A stretch of DNA of 64,000 bases, taken from assembly GCA_000722615.1 (NCBI GenBank), contig JOKI01000006.1, positions 1-64,000 of the forward strand, given 5' to 3'. The DNA comes from Pseudorhizobium pelagicum (lineage in GTDB: Bacteria; Pseudomonadota; Alphaproteobacteria; Rhizobiales; Rhizobiaceae). The notes below the pieces were generated by a model that was not told the DNA's origin, ran no database searches, and saw only the letters and a program-made list of their open reading frames with translations. Positions 8,748 to 17,824 of this stretch are shown here, one piece after another (positions within the stretch are counted from its first letter, which is position 1; every line of letters starts with the position of its first letter). Position numbers and translations under genes: made by a program.

Positions 8748-8913
8748 CTCACGCCTCCTCATGAGAAATGGGGCGTGCCCCGGTGGTTCAGGAGACGGTT
8801 CCCCAGCTCTGTGGGGCGAAGCGCTCGGACGCGGGAACCAAACCCTGCCAGACGTGTTACCCGGTCTTCATGACGTGCTCCCCACCTGCCCGCCCTCGAG
8901 GCGGGCTTTTTTT
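8748..8913 (+). ncRNA. Candidate structured small RNA ending at an intrinsic terminator
   Basis: The segment has an apparent hairpin with CACGCC at about 8748 pairing GGCGTG near 8773. A longer stem pairs GGTTCCC (about 8798) with GGGAACC (about 8840), with further pairing inside it. The perfect terminator hairpin with a 7-T run follows. No open frame with a ribosome-binding site leads into this terminator. The 5' end is not determined. The central-stem layout faintly recalls 6S RNA, but the gene neighbours expected for 6S RNA are absent, so no family is assigned. Confidence 0.3.
8888..8913 (+). terminator. Rho-independent terminator (plus strand)
   Basis: GCCCGCC at 8888-8894 pairs perfectly with GGCGGGC at 8900-8906 around a 5-base loop, and seven T residues follow immediately (8907-8913). 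This is a textbook intrinsic terminator for a rightward transcript. Confidence 0.8.
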
Positions 8914-9275
8914 GGCTGTCGACGCTGATGCGCAGGTCCACCCTCCTGCGCAAGCCCGCGTTGACGCTCGCCTCCGGCAAGGCACGCTGCCGGGACTGCC
9001 TTTCCTGGCCCCAGGCAGCACTCCGTCGCCGCTCATGCCCTTGCCATTCGGAGGAGCGCGGGCGCGTGGCGCGGGTTCGATGCGAGGCATGCGGATTTCG
9101 GGGGCAGGGACAACCAGCGCCAATGCCTCCTGAACGGTTGGAACGGTGTTTCTACCGGTATTTCTACCCTGCCGGTTTGGCATGACCGTTAACCTTTCGG
9201 TAATCATAAAGGTCGCCATCACCTGTACGGCATCATGATGATTCCGCTGGCTTTTGAGGATGAGAGCGAGCGCCT

Positions 9276-10943
9276 ATGACGAGCATTCAGACCAACATAT
9301 CGGCCCTGTCTGCACTGCAGACCCTGCGTCACGTCTCCGCCAGTCTGGGAGACACACAAGAGCGCGTCAGCTCCGGTCTTCGTGTCGGCACCGCCTCCGA
9401 CAACGCTGCCTATTGGTCTATCTCGACAACCATGCGGTCCGACAACATGGCGATGAGCGCCGTCGCCGACGCTCTTGGACTGGGAGCCGCGAAGGTCGAT
9501 ACGGCTTACGCCGGCATGGAATCGGTTGTCGATGTTCTCAAGCAGTTCAAGGCGCGGCTGGTGGCTGCCACCGAGGAGGGAGTGGACAAGGCAAAGATCC
9601 AGACCGAGCTGGATCAGCTCAATCAGCAAATCGACGCCATTGCATCTGCAAGCAGCTTCAACGGCGTCAACTGGCTCTCGACGGACGTCGCTGACCTGGG
9701 AGGGGCTGTTGCGTCGGTCACCTCCTCTTTCGTACGAGTAGAGGACGGAGATGTCTCCGTGAAGAAGACCAATGTCGCTCTGGCTTCAGTCACGCTCTTC
9801 AATACGAGCGGAGGCGGCCTCCTGCAAAAAGGAAAACCGACCGACTACGGTGGAATGATACCCTACCCGCCCCAGGGCTCGACCTCCGGATCCCAGTTCT
9901 TCACGATGCCGTCGTCCGGAACGGCCTGGCCCGCCGGCGCACAAATCACCTTCGATCTTTTGCTCGATGGTGTGAACCCTGATGCCGGCACCCCCTACCC
10001 TGTCACCATCGATCAGGCGACGGTAATCGCCGCCCTCGGCACCGATACGATCACAGACGGTGCCGACATGGTCAAAGTGCTGGAACAGGCATTCGGGGCG
10101 CTGGTCCCGGTGAGCGTGTCGGGATGGGGAACAAGTCCCTCCTACCCGTTCGGCTACTTCAGGATTACCTCCGATGACACCGTCAACGGACTGTATTCGA
10201 GCGTCAAGGTCGCCAATCTTGTCAGTACCTTACCGGGCGCCGAGGAGTTTGGACTGGCGAGCCCATCGTCATCCAACAACCGCTATGCCACCGCCTACCT
10301 AAGTTTCACCGAGGGCTTCGTGCTCGACGACAACCACGAATTCACATTTGATGTGACGGTCAACAACGGTTCGGTTCAAAGGTACACCGTCACCGAGGCA
10401 GACATCGACGCGGTTCTTGGCGACAGCAACGGGGTGGTGTCGAGCGCTGAGGAATATGCTGCGGTCCTGGCGCATGTCATGGCCTCGTCCGGATTGCAGA
10501 TTTCCACCGGCAGCTACTATGACGACACCAAGTACATAAGCTTCAGTCCCGATCCACTCGTTTATCCCGAGCAGGGAAGCAACTCGCGGATCGTTTTCTC
10601 CAATGTCGATGGCAATGAAGCGCTCTTTGACCTTGCCGACGTCGACATCACGGATCCGGCGATCGACATCGACACCTACCTCATGGGCGTCGAGAAAATG
10701 CTGAAGAAGACGATATCGGCAGCCTCAACGCTCGGTGCCCTGCAGGGCCGCATCGACATGCAGACGGAGTTTGTCAGCAGGCTCTCCGCCAACATCGACA
10801 AAGGCGTCGGCCGCCTTGTCGATGCCGACATGAATGAAGAGTCGACCAGGCTCAAGGCACTGCAGACGCAGGAACAGCTCGCCATCCAGTCCCTTTCGAT
10901 TGCCAACACCGGTGCTGACGTGATCATGCAGCTGTTCAGGTAA
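9276..10943 (+). CDS. Flagellin (rhizobial type, enlarged central domain)
   Basis: A 555-residue flagellin. The N-terminal filament-core region (ISALSALQTLRHVSASLGDT, VSSGLRV, SDNAAYWSISTTMRSD, LGAAKVDTAYAGM) and the C-terminal core (LGALQGRIDMQTEFVSRL, IANTGADVIMQLF) match the rhizobial flagellin family. At 555 residues it is clearly longer than the roughly 320-400 residues common in that family; the extra length is in the surface-exposed middle (about residues 150-470), rich in Asp, Ser, Thr and Gly. No other flagellar gene is in the window, so it is an isolated filament gene. It converges on a LuxR-type regulator gene with only 6 bases between the stops. Confidence 0.93.
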   Translation: MTSIQTNISALSALQTLRHVSASLGDTQERVSSGLRVGTASDNAAYWSISTTMRSDNMAMSAVADALGLGAAKVDTAYAGMESVVDVLKQFKARLVAATEEGVDKAKIQTELDQLNQQIDAIASASSFNGVNWLSTDVADLGGAVASVTSSFVRVEDGDVSVKKTNVALASVTLFNTSGGGLLQKGKPTDYGGMIPYPPQGSTSGSQFFTMPSSGTAWPAGAQITFDLLLDGVNPDAGTPYPVTIDQATVIAALGTDTITDGADMVKVLEQAFGALVPVSVSGWGTSPSYPFGYFRITSDDTVNGLYSSVKVANLVSTLPGAEEFGLASPSSSNNRYATAYLSFTEGFVLDDNHEFTFDVTVNNGSVQRYTVTEADIDAVLGDSNGVVSSAEEYAAVLAHVMASSGLQISTGSYYDDTKYISFSPDPLVYPEQGSNSRIVFSNVDGNEALFDLADVDITDPAIDIDTYLMGVEKMLKKTISAASTLGALQGRIDMQTEFVSRLSANIDKGVGRLVDADMNEESTRLKALQTQEQLAIQSLSIANTGADVIMQLFR

Positions 10944-10949
10944 AATCGT

Positions 10950-11630
10950 TCAGTCCCCACTTCGGTCCAGGTGCGTGGCCATCAGCATTGCCACCAGATG
11001 CACGGTATTGCGTGCGCCCATCCGGTCCTTCAACCGGCTCAACCGATGCTCGACGGTGCGGTGGGAAAGTCCAAGGGTGGCAGCAATCTCCTTGGCTGTC
11101 GCGCCCTCGATCAGCAGCTGCGTGATCGCCTCGTCCTCGACGTCAAGATTGGCGTCATGGCGCGGTCGCGTCAGCAGGAAGCGGGCATAGGATGAGGAGA
11201 TGATCCACTCCGACCCCTTGCTGTTCTTCTGTGGCAGCAAGATGCGATCATAGCCCAGGCTGAGACCCATCAGCTTCGTCTTGACCAGTTCCATCCGGGG
11301 CTGCTGGCTGCGCACCACTTCCCGCAGCCGCGGGATGACGGCATCTTCCATGTAGCGCCTGTCCTTGAAGTCACCAATCCGGCAGTCGGCAAACAGCTGA
11401 TTGATGTTGAGCACCCTTGAGGTAAAGCCGGACTGCCGGATTGCCTTCATTTCCCATTGCAACGGATCATCGCCGTTCACACGAAACACAGTCAGGCGAA
11501 TTTTGATCGAGAGTTGATCAAGGACCGGGGCAAACACCACTGACGGTTCCACGGCATTCTCTGCACCTGTGGCGAGCCAGCGGTCCAGCATGATGCGGCT
11601 GACGGTGGCAAACGGCGTTTCATTGGGCAT
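10950..11630 (-). CDS. LuxR-type HTH transcriptional regulator next to flagellin
   Basis: A 226-residue protein whose C-terminal 65 residues form a LuxR/FixJ-type helix-turn-helix (AKEIAATLGLSHRTVEHRLS, followed by KDRMGARNTVHLVAML). The N-terminal about 150 residues resemble no receiver domain: the DD pair and phospho-acceptor Asp pattern are missing. They could be a PAS-like or ligand-binding region. The family includes VisN/VisR-like motility regulators of rhizobia, and the position tail-to-tail with a flagellin gene makes a motility role plausible, but that is inference. Upstream lies a 350-base region without a gene. Confidence 0.75.
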   Translation of the reverse strand: MPNETPFATVSRIMLDRWLATGAENAVEPSVVFAPVLDQLSIKIRLTVFRVNGDDPLQWEMKAIRQSGFTSRVLNINQLFADCRIGDFKDRRYMEDAVIPRLREVVRSQQPRMELVKTKLMGLSLGYDRILLPQKNSKGSEWIISSSYARFLLTRPRHDANLDVEDEAITQLLIEGATAKEIAATLGLSHRTVEHRLSRLKDRMGARNTVHLVAMLMATHLDRSGD

Positions 11631-11981
11631 GAAGTCAACATCACTACAATACGACTTGCCTATTCAACCTGAAATTGATTCGTCCGCAATATGGTCACGC
11701 CGTTTTATTCGTTTCCAGCCCGACGCGGCGCGAGTATCTATGGTGGCGCTGCCAGTCTGGCGCCTGCTGGTGTGGTGGTTGAGGCCTTCTTCTGTTCCCG
11801 GTCATGCCCGGGAAATGCCGCCGCGATCCAGGAACAGGCTGTCTATGGCAGCGTGGGCGAGTCCCCCAGCGTTTGCCGCCGCTCGGCCGGCCTCTTGTCG
11901 CGTCGGCATCGCGTCAGAGATGGCCTATGGGTAGGTGTTGTGTATTCAGGATCACCAAGACAGACGCAGGAGGCCACAAAA
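11631..11981. other. Intergenic region between divergent regulator and membrane-protein genes
   Basis: About 350 bases containing the promoters of the leftward LuxR-type gene and the rightward small membrane-protein gene. An open frame runs from 11691 into the membrane-protein gene, but its N-terminal 97 residues look like read-through and lack a ribosome-binding site. No other element was recognised. Confidence 0.4.
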
Positions 11982-12335
11982 GTGACCTGGACTCACTTCT
12001 TCATCACCACCGTCATCGCTACCCTCCTGTTGGCTCCAGAGATAAAGCGCCTCTATGCCAAGAACCTTGCATCGGCCGTGGTTGCCGGAGGGTTGGACGT
12101 TCTCATCGTCTCGATCTGGCTTTTCCTACTGCTGGGTGGCGTCTTTAGGTTCTGGGGCCGCTTCTATGATATCGAAGTTGTGCACCTTCTCGCCAACGTC
12201 ATCATTCCACCCGCTGTCTTCGGGCTGGTGAGGCGTCGCTACACAACGACGCTGAGCCTGTACCCGGCGCTAGGGGCATTTCTACTGCTCAACACAGGGT
12301 TCGTCTTTTTCGGGCTCATGCTGGCGTACTCGTAG
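11982..12335 (+). CDS. Small multi-pass membrane protein of unknown function
   Basis: A 117-residue hydrophobic protein with about four predicted membrane helices: TTVIATLLLAP near the N-terminus, LDVLIVSIWLFLLLGGVF, LLANVIIPPAVFGLV, and the C-terminal LGAFLLLNTGFVFFGLML. I chose the GTG at 11982 because CAGGAGG lies 8 bases upstream, and because the upstream extension is hydrophilic, Arg/Ser-rich and unlike the rest. No family was recognised. Neighbours give no functional hint. About 220 bases without a supportable gene separate it from the ABC operon that ends at 12560. Confidence 0.6.
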   Translation: MTWTHFFITTVIATLLLAPEIKRLYAKNLASAVVAGGLDVLIVSIWLFLLLGGVFRFWGRFYDIEVVHLLANVIIPPAVFGLVRRRYTTTLSLYPALGAFLLLNTGFVFFGLMLAYS

Positions 12336-12559
12336 TCGTTGAAGAGACAAGTAACCGAAAGTTTGACCACCTCGGTGCGATCGCAACTCTCAGACATAAA
12401 CGCCCATCGGGTCGTTCCAAGCCTCGAACAGCCATTGGTGCGCGGTCCGCTAGATTCAGTCTCCTCGCGTCGACTTGTCCCAGCACCAGTTCACGCAGAA
12501 GATCCCTCTTGAGGACAGACCGCACTGGCATCTACGCCGACACCAGCCCTCCTGTCCTC

Positions 12560-14218
12560 TCACGAGGCTTGCAGCGTGGCCGCCCGTGATGTCTTGCGCC
12601 CGCTTTCGATCAGAGCTTTCGTATATTCCTGCCGCGGCGACGTGAATATCTGCTCGGTGTTGCCGTGCTCGACAATCTCACCCCGCTTCATGACGATCGT
12701 CCGGTCGCAGATCTGACGGATCACCGCCAGGTCGTGCGAGATGAACACATATGTCAGGTTAAACTCCGCCCGCACCTGCTGCAGGAACTCCAGAATCTGG
12801 GCCTGCACAGAGATGTCAAGCGCCGAGGTCGGCTCGTCGAGGATGAGCAGGCGTGGGTTGAGAGCGATGGCACGTGCAATGCAGACGCGCTGCTTTTGCC
12901 CGCCCGAAAGCTCGTGGGGATAGCGATACTTGAACAGCTTGGGCAGTTGCACGATGTCGAGAAGCGCTTCAACCTTGGCCTCCACTTCGCGGCGGCTCAT
13001 CCTGGTCTGGATGCGCAGGGGTTCGCCAACGGCGTCGCCGATCGTGTGCCTCCCGTTCAGCGCGGAATGAGGATTTTGAAAGACGAACTGCATGTGTCGC
13101 CTGATCTGGCGCAGGGGTTCTCCGGTCAGCCCGGTGATGTTCTGCCCGGCAAAGACAACGTTGCCGGAGGTCGGCTCGATCAGCCGCAGCAACATGCGTG
13201 CAAGCGTCGACTTGCCGGATCCGCTTTCGCCCACCACGCCGAATATCTCGCCGGTTGCGACCGAGAGATTGACGTCGCTCACGGCAGAGAACTCGCCACC
13301 GGACTGGGTCTTGAAAAGCTTCTTGAGGTTGATTGCCTCCAGCAGTGTCGCCGGCGCGTCCGGCTGGCGTTCCCGACAAGCAGCAGCAACCGCCGTTCGA
13401 GCAGGCTTCGCTTCGATGTCCGGCACCGCACTGAGGAGCTGACGAGTGTACTCGTGCTGCGGTTCTCTGAGAACGTCAGCGGTCCTGCCCTGCTCGACGA
13501 TCTCGCCCTTGTACATCACCGCACAGCGGTCGGCGATCGTCGCAATCGCTCCGATGTCGTGACTGATCATGATGACGGTCAGGTTCAGCTTGTCGACAAG
13601 CGATTTGATCAGGTCGAGCACCTGTGCCTGAACCGTGACGTCGAGCGCCGTCGTCGGCTCGTCGGCAATCAGGAGATCGGGCTTGCCCGAAAGCGCCATG
13701 GCGATAAGCACGCGCTGACGCATCCCTCCCGAGAGTTGATGCGGATACTGATCGTAAAGGCTTGCCGGGTTCGGCAAACCCACTTGATCAAGAAGATCCA
13801 CCGTACGTGCGCGGCGTGCCCCTTTGGTCGAGCCCCCCTCGCCTGCTGCCCGTTCATGCGCGGCCATGACGTCGGAGATTTGCTGCCCGATCGAGAAGAG
13901 CGGGTTCAGATAGGTCATCGGGTCTTGAAAGATCATCGAGATGCGAATGCCGCGGATCCTGGCCCACCCCTTGGGGTCGAGGCGGGTGATGTCCTGCCCG
14001 TCGAAGGTAATCTGTCCCCCTTCGACTGCGGAATTGCTCGGACCGATACCCATCACAGAGCGCACGAGGACCGTCTTGCCAGAGCCGCTCTCACCAACGA
14101 TGCCCAAGGTATCACCGCGATTGACGCTGAGGTTGATCCCCTTGAGAACATGAACAGGTCCATCGAATGTGGCAATGTCGAGCGTGTAGTCCTTGATGTC
14201 GAGAAGCGGTGCGCTCAT
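12560..14218 (-). CDS. Peptide-type ABC transporter, duplicated ATPase (DppD-DppF fusion)
   Basis: A 552-residue protein made of two complete ABC ATPase domains, as in GsiA-like and fused DppD/F proteins. The first half carries Walker A GESGSGKT, signature LSGGMRQR and Walker B LLIADEP. The second half carries GESGSGKS, LSGGQKQR and LLILDEP. After each domain lies the oligopeptide-transporter C-terminal region. It is last in a leftward operon with aroM-like gene, binding protein and two permeases; its start overlaps the permease stop by 4 bases. It energises import of the substrate bound by the 16201-17790 product. Confidence 0.92.
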   Translation of the reverse strand: MSAPLLDIKDYTLDIATFDGPVHVLKGINLSVNRGDTLGIVGESGSGKTVLVRSVMGIGPSNSAVEGGQITFDGQDITRLDPKGWARIRGIRISMIFQDPMTYLNPLFSIGQQISDVMAAHERAAGEGGSTKGARRARTVDLLDQVGLPNPASLYDQYPHQLSGGMRQRVLIAMALSGKPDLLIADEPTTALDVTVQAQVLDLIKSLVDKLNLTVIMISHDIGAIATIADRCAVMYKGEIVEQGRTADVLREPQHEYTRQLLSAVPDIEAKPARTAVAAACRERQPDAPATLLEAINLKKLFKTQSGGEFSAVSDVNLSVATGEIFGVVGESGSGKSTLARMLLRLIEPTSGNVVFAGQNITGLTGEPLRQIRRHMQFVFQNPHSALNGRHTIGDAVGEPLRIQTRMSRREVEAKVEALLDIVQLPKLFKYRYPHELSGGQKQRVCIARAIALNPRLLILDEPTSALDISVQAQILEFLQQVRAEFNLTYVFISHDLAVIRQICDRTIVMKRGEIVEHGNTEQIFTSPRQEYTKALIESGRKTSRAATLQAS

Positions 14219-15129
14219 CGGGTGCGGCTCCGGGGATCGAGGATGTCACGCAGTCCGTCTCCAAGCAGGTTGAAGCCGAGTACGGTCAGGAAAATTGCAG
14301 CACCGGGGAAGAAGGAATACCACCACCAGTCAGGCATGTAGGAGCGCGCAACCGAGACCATCGCACCCCATTCGGGTGCCGGCGGCGGCGCCCCCAGTCC
14401 GATGAAGCCGAGGCCGGCGGCAGCCAGGATCGCCATGCCCATATCCATGCTCATCTTCACGATGATCGGCGACATGCAGTTGGGCAAAATGTGGTGCCAG
14501 AGAATCCATGGCGTCCTGGCCCCGATGGATCGCGCCGATTCCACGAAGAGCTCTTCCTTGATCGACAGCGTCTTCGCCTCGACAAGGCGCACGTAGCCAG
14601 GCCACCAGACGATCGCCAGAGCAATCATGCAGTTGGTGAGGCCGGGACCAAGCGAGGCAACGATGGCCAACGCCAGAGCCAGGCCTGGGACGGCAAGAAA
14701 AAGTTCTGTCACGCGCATGATGCATGCGCGGATCCAGCCACCCTTGTAGCCGGCGATAACACCGAGCGGTACGCCGACAAGGGCGCCGAGCCCGGTTATG
14801 ACAATGCCGATCCACAGGGAGGTGCGGGCGCCTGCAATGACGCGGGAGAAGATATCCCCGCCCATTTCGTCTGTGCCGAACCAATGCTCGCTGCTCGGCG
14901 GCAGAAGACGGCTGCCCATGTGGACGGCCCCGCGGATATCATCGGGAAAGGGCACGATATAGGGGCCGATGGCCGCCAGTATCAGGAAGATGACGACGAG
15001 CGTCAGACCCAGCATCGAGGAAAAGCTGCCCCGAAACATCTGCGAATAGAGCCGCAACTGGCGCAGCTGACTGGCATGGCGTTCACGAAAGGCGAGCGGT
15101 CGGCCTGCCGTCTGTTCAAGGTTGGACAT
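14215..15129 (-). CDS. Peptide-type ABC transporter permease (DppC/GsiD family)
   Basis: A 304-residue inner-membrane permease of the DppC family. The N-terminal cytoplasmic segment and first helix (MLGLTLVVIFLILAAIGPYI) are followed by a periplasmic loop with HWFGTDEMGGDIFSRV, a hallmark of DppC-type permeases, and the EAA-type loop near FVESARSIGA that contacts the ATPase. It overlaps the neighbouring permease by one base and the ATPase gene by four, indicating translational coupling within the leftward operon. Confidence 0.9.
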   Translation of the reverse strand: MSNLEQTAGRPLAFRERHASQLRQLRLYSQMFRGSFSSMLGLTLVVIFLILAAIGPYIVPFPDDIRGAVHMGSRLLPPSSEHWFGTDEMGGDIFSRVIAGARTSLWIGIVITGLGALVGVPLGVIAGYKGGWIRACIMRVTELFLAVPGLALALAIVASLGPGLTNCMIALAIVWWPGYVRLVEAKTLSIKEELFVESARSIGARTPWILWHHILPNCMSPIIVKMSMDMGMAILAAAGLGFIGLGAPPPAPEWGAMVSVARSYMPDWWWYSFFPGAAIFLTVLGFNLLGDGLRDILDPRSRTR

Positions 15130-16136
15130 CAGGCCCTCCGAAGACGTGGATCGATCCAGGCATAGGCAAGGTCAACCAGGGTGTTGGCGATGATGAAGAA
15201 GAAGCCGATCAGAAGCGTCACGCCGATGACCGGCTTGAAGTCCGAGGCCAGCGCCGACGAGACGGCATAAAGACCGATGCCGGGCCAGTCGAATACGGTC
15301 TCGACCAGCACGGTTGAACCGAGCATCCAGCCAAACCGAAGGCCGATCATCGCAAGCGTCGGCAAGAGCGCGTTCTTCAGCGCATAGATGACAACGATGC
15401 GGCGCGACGAGATACCGTGAGCCCTTGCCGCGACGATGAAATCGGATTGCAGCACTTCAATCATTTCAGCGCGGTTGACACGCAGGATCGATGCAAGACA
15501 GGGGAAGCTCAAGACGACGGCCGGCAGGATCATGTGTGATAAAGCCGTATTGAAGGTCTTCAAATTGCCGGCAAGCAGCGAGTCGATCAACAGCGAACCC
15601 GTGATCATCTCTGGCGGACGTGTCACCAGTGGCAGGCGGCCTGAAACAGGCAGCCAGCCCAGGTCTACCGAAAAATAGAGCTGCAGCAGGATTCCCAGCC
15701 AGAAGGCTGGGATCGCGACACCGGAAATGGAAAGAATGCGGGTGAAATGGTCGACCGGACCGTCCTTGTACACCGCGGAAAGCATGCCGAGCGGAACCCC
15801 GACGATGACCCCCAGCGTCATGGCGACCAGCACCAGTTCGATCGTGGCAGGAGCATAACGCAGGAGATCGTCCAGCACCGGGCGCGTGGAAACGATGGAC
15901 GTGCCAAGATCGCCGCTGACGAGATCCTTCATGTAGATCGCGAACTGCGTGACCATCGGCTGGTCGAGGCCATACTCGGAGCGAATGGTCTCCACCATGT
16001 CCTCGGTGGCATTGGGACCTGCCACCAATCGCGCGGGATCGCCGGGAGCGACGTTGGTGATGACGAAGGTCAGGACTGCGATGCCGAGCATCGTGCCGAC
16101 CACCGTCAGGAGCTTTCGCACAGTAAATGAGAGCAT
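15129..16136 (-). CDS. Peptide-type ABC transporter permease (DppB/GsiC family)
   Basis: A 335-residue permease of the DppB family starting MLSFTVRKLLTVVGTMLGI, with the family's APGDPARLVAGPNA motif in the first periplasmic loop and an EAA-type loop around ARAHGISSRRIVV. I set the start at 16136 because the longer open frame adds 82 Arg/Ser-rich residues with no similarity to permeases, and the chosen start places the first helix at the usual position. The binding-protein gene ends 64 bases upstream in the same operon. Confidence 0.9.
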   Translation of the reverse strand: MLSFTVRKLLTVVGTMLGIAVLTFVITNVAPGDPARLVAGPNATEDMVETIRSEYGLDQPMVTQFAIYMKDLVSGDLGTSIVSTRPVLDDLLRYAPATIELVLVAMTLGVIVGVPLGMLSAVYKDGPVDHFTRILSISGVAIPAFWLGILLQLYFSVDLGWLPVSGRLPLVTRPPEMITGSLLIDSLLAGNLKTFNTALSHMILPAVVLSFPCLASILRVNRAEMIEVLQSDFIVAARAHGISSRRIVVIYALKNALLPTLAMIGLRFGWMLGSTVLVETVFDWPGIGLYAVSSALASDFKPVIGVTLLIGFFFIIANTLVDLAYAWIDPRLRRA

Positions 16137-16200
16137 CTTGGTTCCGCACTGGAGGAAAAGGGAGGCGGACCGGCCGCCTCCCGGACGGCGCCAACCGGTC

Positions 16201-17790
16201 CTATTCTTCCTTGATCCACAAGGGATAGAGGTCGACCTCGCCGGTGAAGCGCACCGGGCTGAAGCTGAAGCCCTGCAGATAGTCCTGGTGCGCCCAGCGG
16301 CGGTTCTGCAGCATGCCGAAGACTTCCGGCTGGTCGGCAACGATCTGCTTTTGGATGTCGGCGTAAAGTGCCGCACGTTCATCCCAGCTGGTCGAGCCGC
16401 GGGCCTTGTCGATCATCTCCGAAACCTGCGGATTGTCGTAGTAGGCCATGGCGTAGTACTGGCCCCAGCTATTCTTGTGGTACTGGTAGGCGACGGCGTC
16501 CGGATCCGTCGAGATCGGTGTGGTGTAGACGGAGGTCATGTTGGGCGACGTCTCCACGCTCGAGCCGGCGGCCACCATGTTCGGCCACTGCTCCGGCTTG
16601 ATGTTGACGCCGATGTTGAGCTCTTTCAGATTGTCGAGCAGCACAAGACCGATGCGCCTGGCTTCCTCGAGGCCGGCAACGTGAACGTAGTCCAGCGTGA
16701 TCCCGCCTTCCGGATATGCTGATTTCGCAAGATATTCCTTGGCCTTGGCAAGGTCCTGGCGCGGAATACCCTCCACGGCGATGTGACCTTTCATGGAATC
16801 GGGCAAGGGGCTGGTTTCCAGCGAGGCAGCACCGTTGTAGATGCCGATCAGCGCTTCGTAATCCATCGCATAGGCGATCGCCTTGCGCAGGTTGATGTCT
16901 GCGGTCGGCCCTTTCTGGGTGTTGAACTTGATCCCAAAGGTCGTCATGCCCTTGTGATCCTGGATGACAATGCCGGGGACCTTTTCGATCTGCACGTAAT
17001 CGTCCGAGGTCAGTCCCTCGACGATATCGGCCTCGCCGCGCTGCAGGGCTGCCTTTTGCGCCGCCGGCTCCCGGATCAGGCGGTAGATCACCCCTGCGGG
17101 GCGATTGTCCCCCTGCGGCCAGCCTTTCCAGTAGTCGGACACGGCCTCGACTTCGTAGAGAACATTGGGCTCCCAGCGGCCGAGCTTGAAAGGTCCCGAG
17201 CCGGCTGCGTTGTCCGTCAGCCACTTCTGGCCGTAGTCGCCATCGACCTCATTGGCCATGACCTGCTGCGGGTTCACGACGAACCACCAGGGCAGGAAGG
17301 AGAGAAACGGAGCGTAGGGCGCCTTGAGTTCAAACTTGACGGTGTGTTCGTCGACGACGCTCACGCCCTCCGGTGCAAGGAAGTCCTTCAGCATCCAGGC
17401 GACGCCCTTGTTGAGCTTCAACCCCCGTTCGAACGAGTAGCGAGCCGCCTCAGCTGTCACAGGGTCGCCGTTGTGGAACTTGGCATCCTTGACCAGATGG
17501 AATGTCCAGGTCTTTCCGTCTTCGCTGGTCTCCCAGCTCTCCGCCAGCCAAGGCTTCACCTCCGCCGGGTCGCCTTCATATTTGACGAGTGCGTCGTACA
17601 CGGCCTGCTGGATCATGCGCGTTGACCAGTCGTAGCGCACGTGGGGGTCGAGAACCGGAATGGCCTGGCGTCCGCCAAAGACGATGATCGTGCCGTCATC
17701 GGTTCGCTCGAAGGCGCCGGCCGCGGTAGCAAGGACGGTCGAGGCAAGCAGCCCCGCCAATGCGATCTTCCTGATCATGATATTGAGCAT
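16201..17790 (-). CDS. Periplasmic solute-binding protein, peptide/nickel family (SBP_bac_5)
   Basis: A 529-residue family-5 extracellular binding protein. A signal peptide (about residues 1-26, ending ATAAGAFE) is followed by the large two-lobed domain; typical stretches include LAESWETSEDGKTWTFHL, FHNGDPVTAEAARYSFERG and LRKAIAYAMDY. Family members bind di- and oligopeptides, opines, nickel complexes or other small amides. The aroM-like gene ends 34 bases upstream, so both belong to the same operon. The opposite-strand DUF917 and hydantoinase/oxoprolinase genes suggest a cyclic-amide or N-substituted amino-acid substrate (inference). Confidence 0.92.
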   Translation of the reverse strand: MLNIMIRKIALAGLLASTVLATAAGAFERTDDGTIIVFGGRQAIPVLDPHVRYDWSTRMIQQAVYDALVKYEGDPAEVKPWLAESWETSEDGKTWTFHLVKDAKFHNGDPVTAEAARYSFERGLKLNKGVAWMLKDFLAPEGVSVVDEHTVKFELKAPYAPFLSFLPWWFVVNPQQVMANEVDGDYGQKWLTDNAAGSGPFKLGRWEPNVLYEVEAVSDYWKGWPQGDNRPAGVIYRLIREPAAQKAALQRGEADIVEGLTSDDYVQIEKVPGIVIQDHKGMTTFGIKFNTQKGPTADINLRKAIAYAMDYEALIGIYNGAASLETSPLPDSMKGHIAVEGIPRQDLAKAKEYLAKSAYPEGGITLDYVHVAGLEEARRIGLVLLDNLKELNIGVNIKPEQWPNMVAAGSSVETSPNMTSVYTTPISTDPDAVAYQYHKNSWGQYYAMAYYDNPQVSEMIDKARGSTSWDERAALYADIQKQIVADQPEVFGMLQNRRWAHQDYLQGFSFSPVRFTGEVDLYPLWIKEE

Positions 17791-17824
17791 TTGGTTCCCT
17801 CTCTTTTTTGATGGTGATTTCAGA

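Larger units (their letters stand above)
8515..9275. other. Long intergenic region upstream of flagellin, with a terminator and possible ncRNA
   Basis: About 760 bases between a leftward GGDEF/EAL gene and the flagellin gene. Open frames here give Arg/Pro/Ser-rich products without ribosome-binding sites and were not accepted. The region holds an excellent rightward intrinsic terminator (8888-8913) with no protein gene convincingly upstream of it, and stem-loop-forming sequence before it. The last 95 bases, including an A/T-richer patch near 9180-9230, should hold the flagellin promoter. Confidence 0.45.

Noticed and set aside
8610..8873. Rightward frame of 87 codons ending just before the terminator at 8888
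   Set aside because: Arg/Ser/Pro-rich product, no ribosome-binding site; the adjacency to the terminator is better explained by a non-coding transcript or chance.
8748..8913. Assignment of the candidate RNA to 6S RNA
   Set aside because: The stem layout is only vaguely similar and the usual neighbours of the 6S gene are absent; a covariance-model search would be needed.
12665..14341. Rightward open frame (about 560 codons) opposite the fused ABC ATPase
   Set aside because: The minus strand encodes two complete ABC ATPase domains with all motifs; the plus-strand frame has none.
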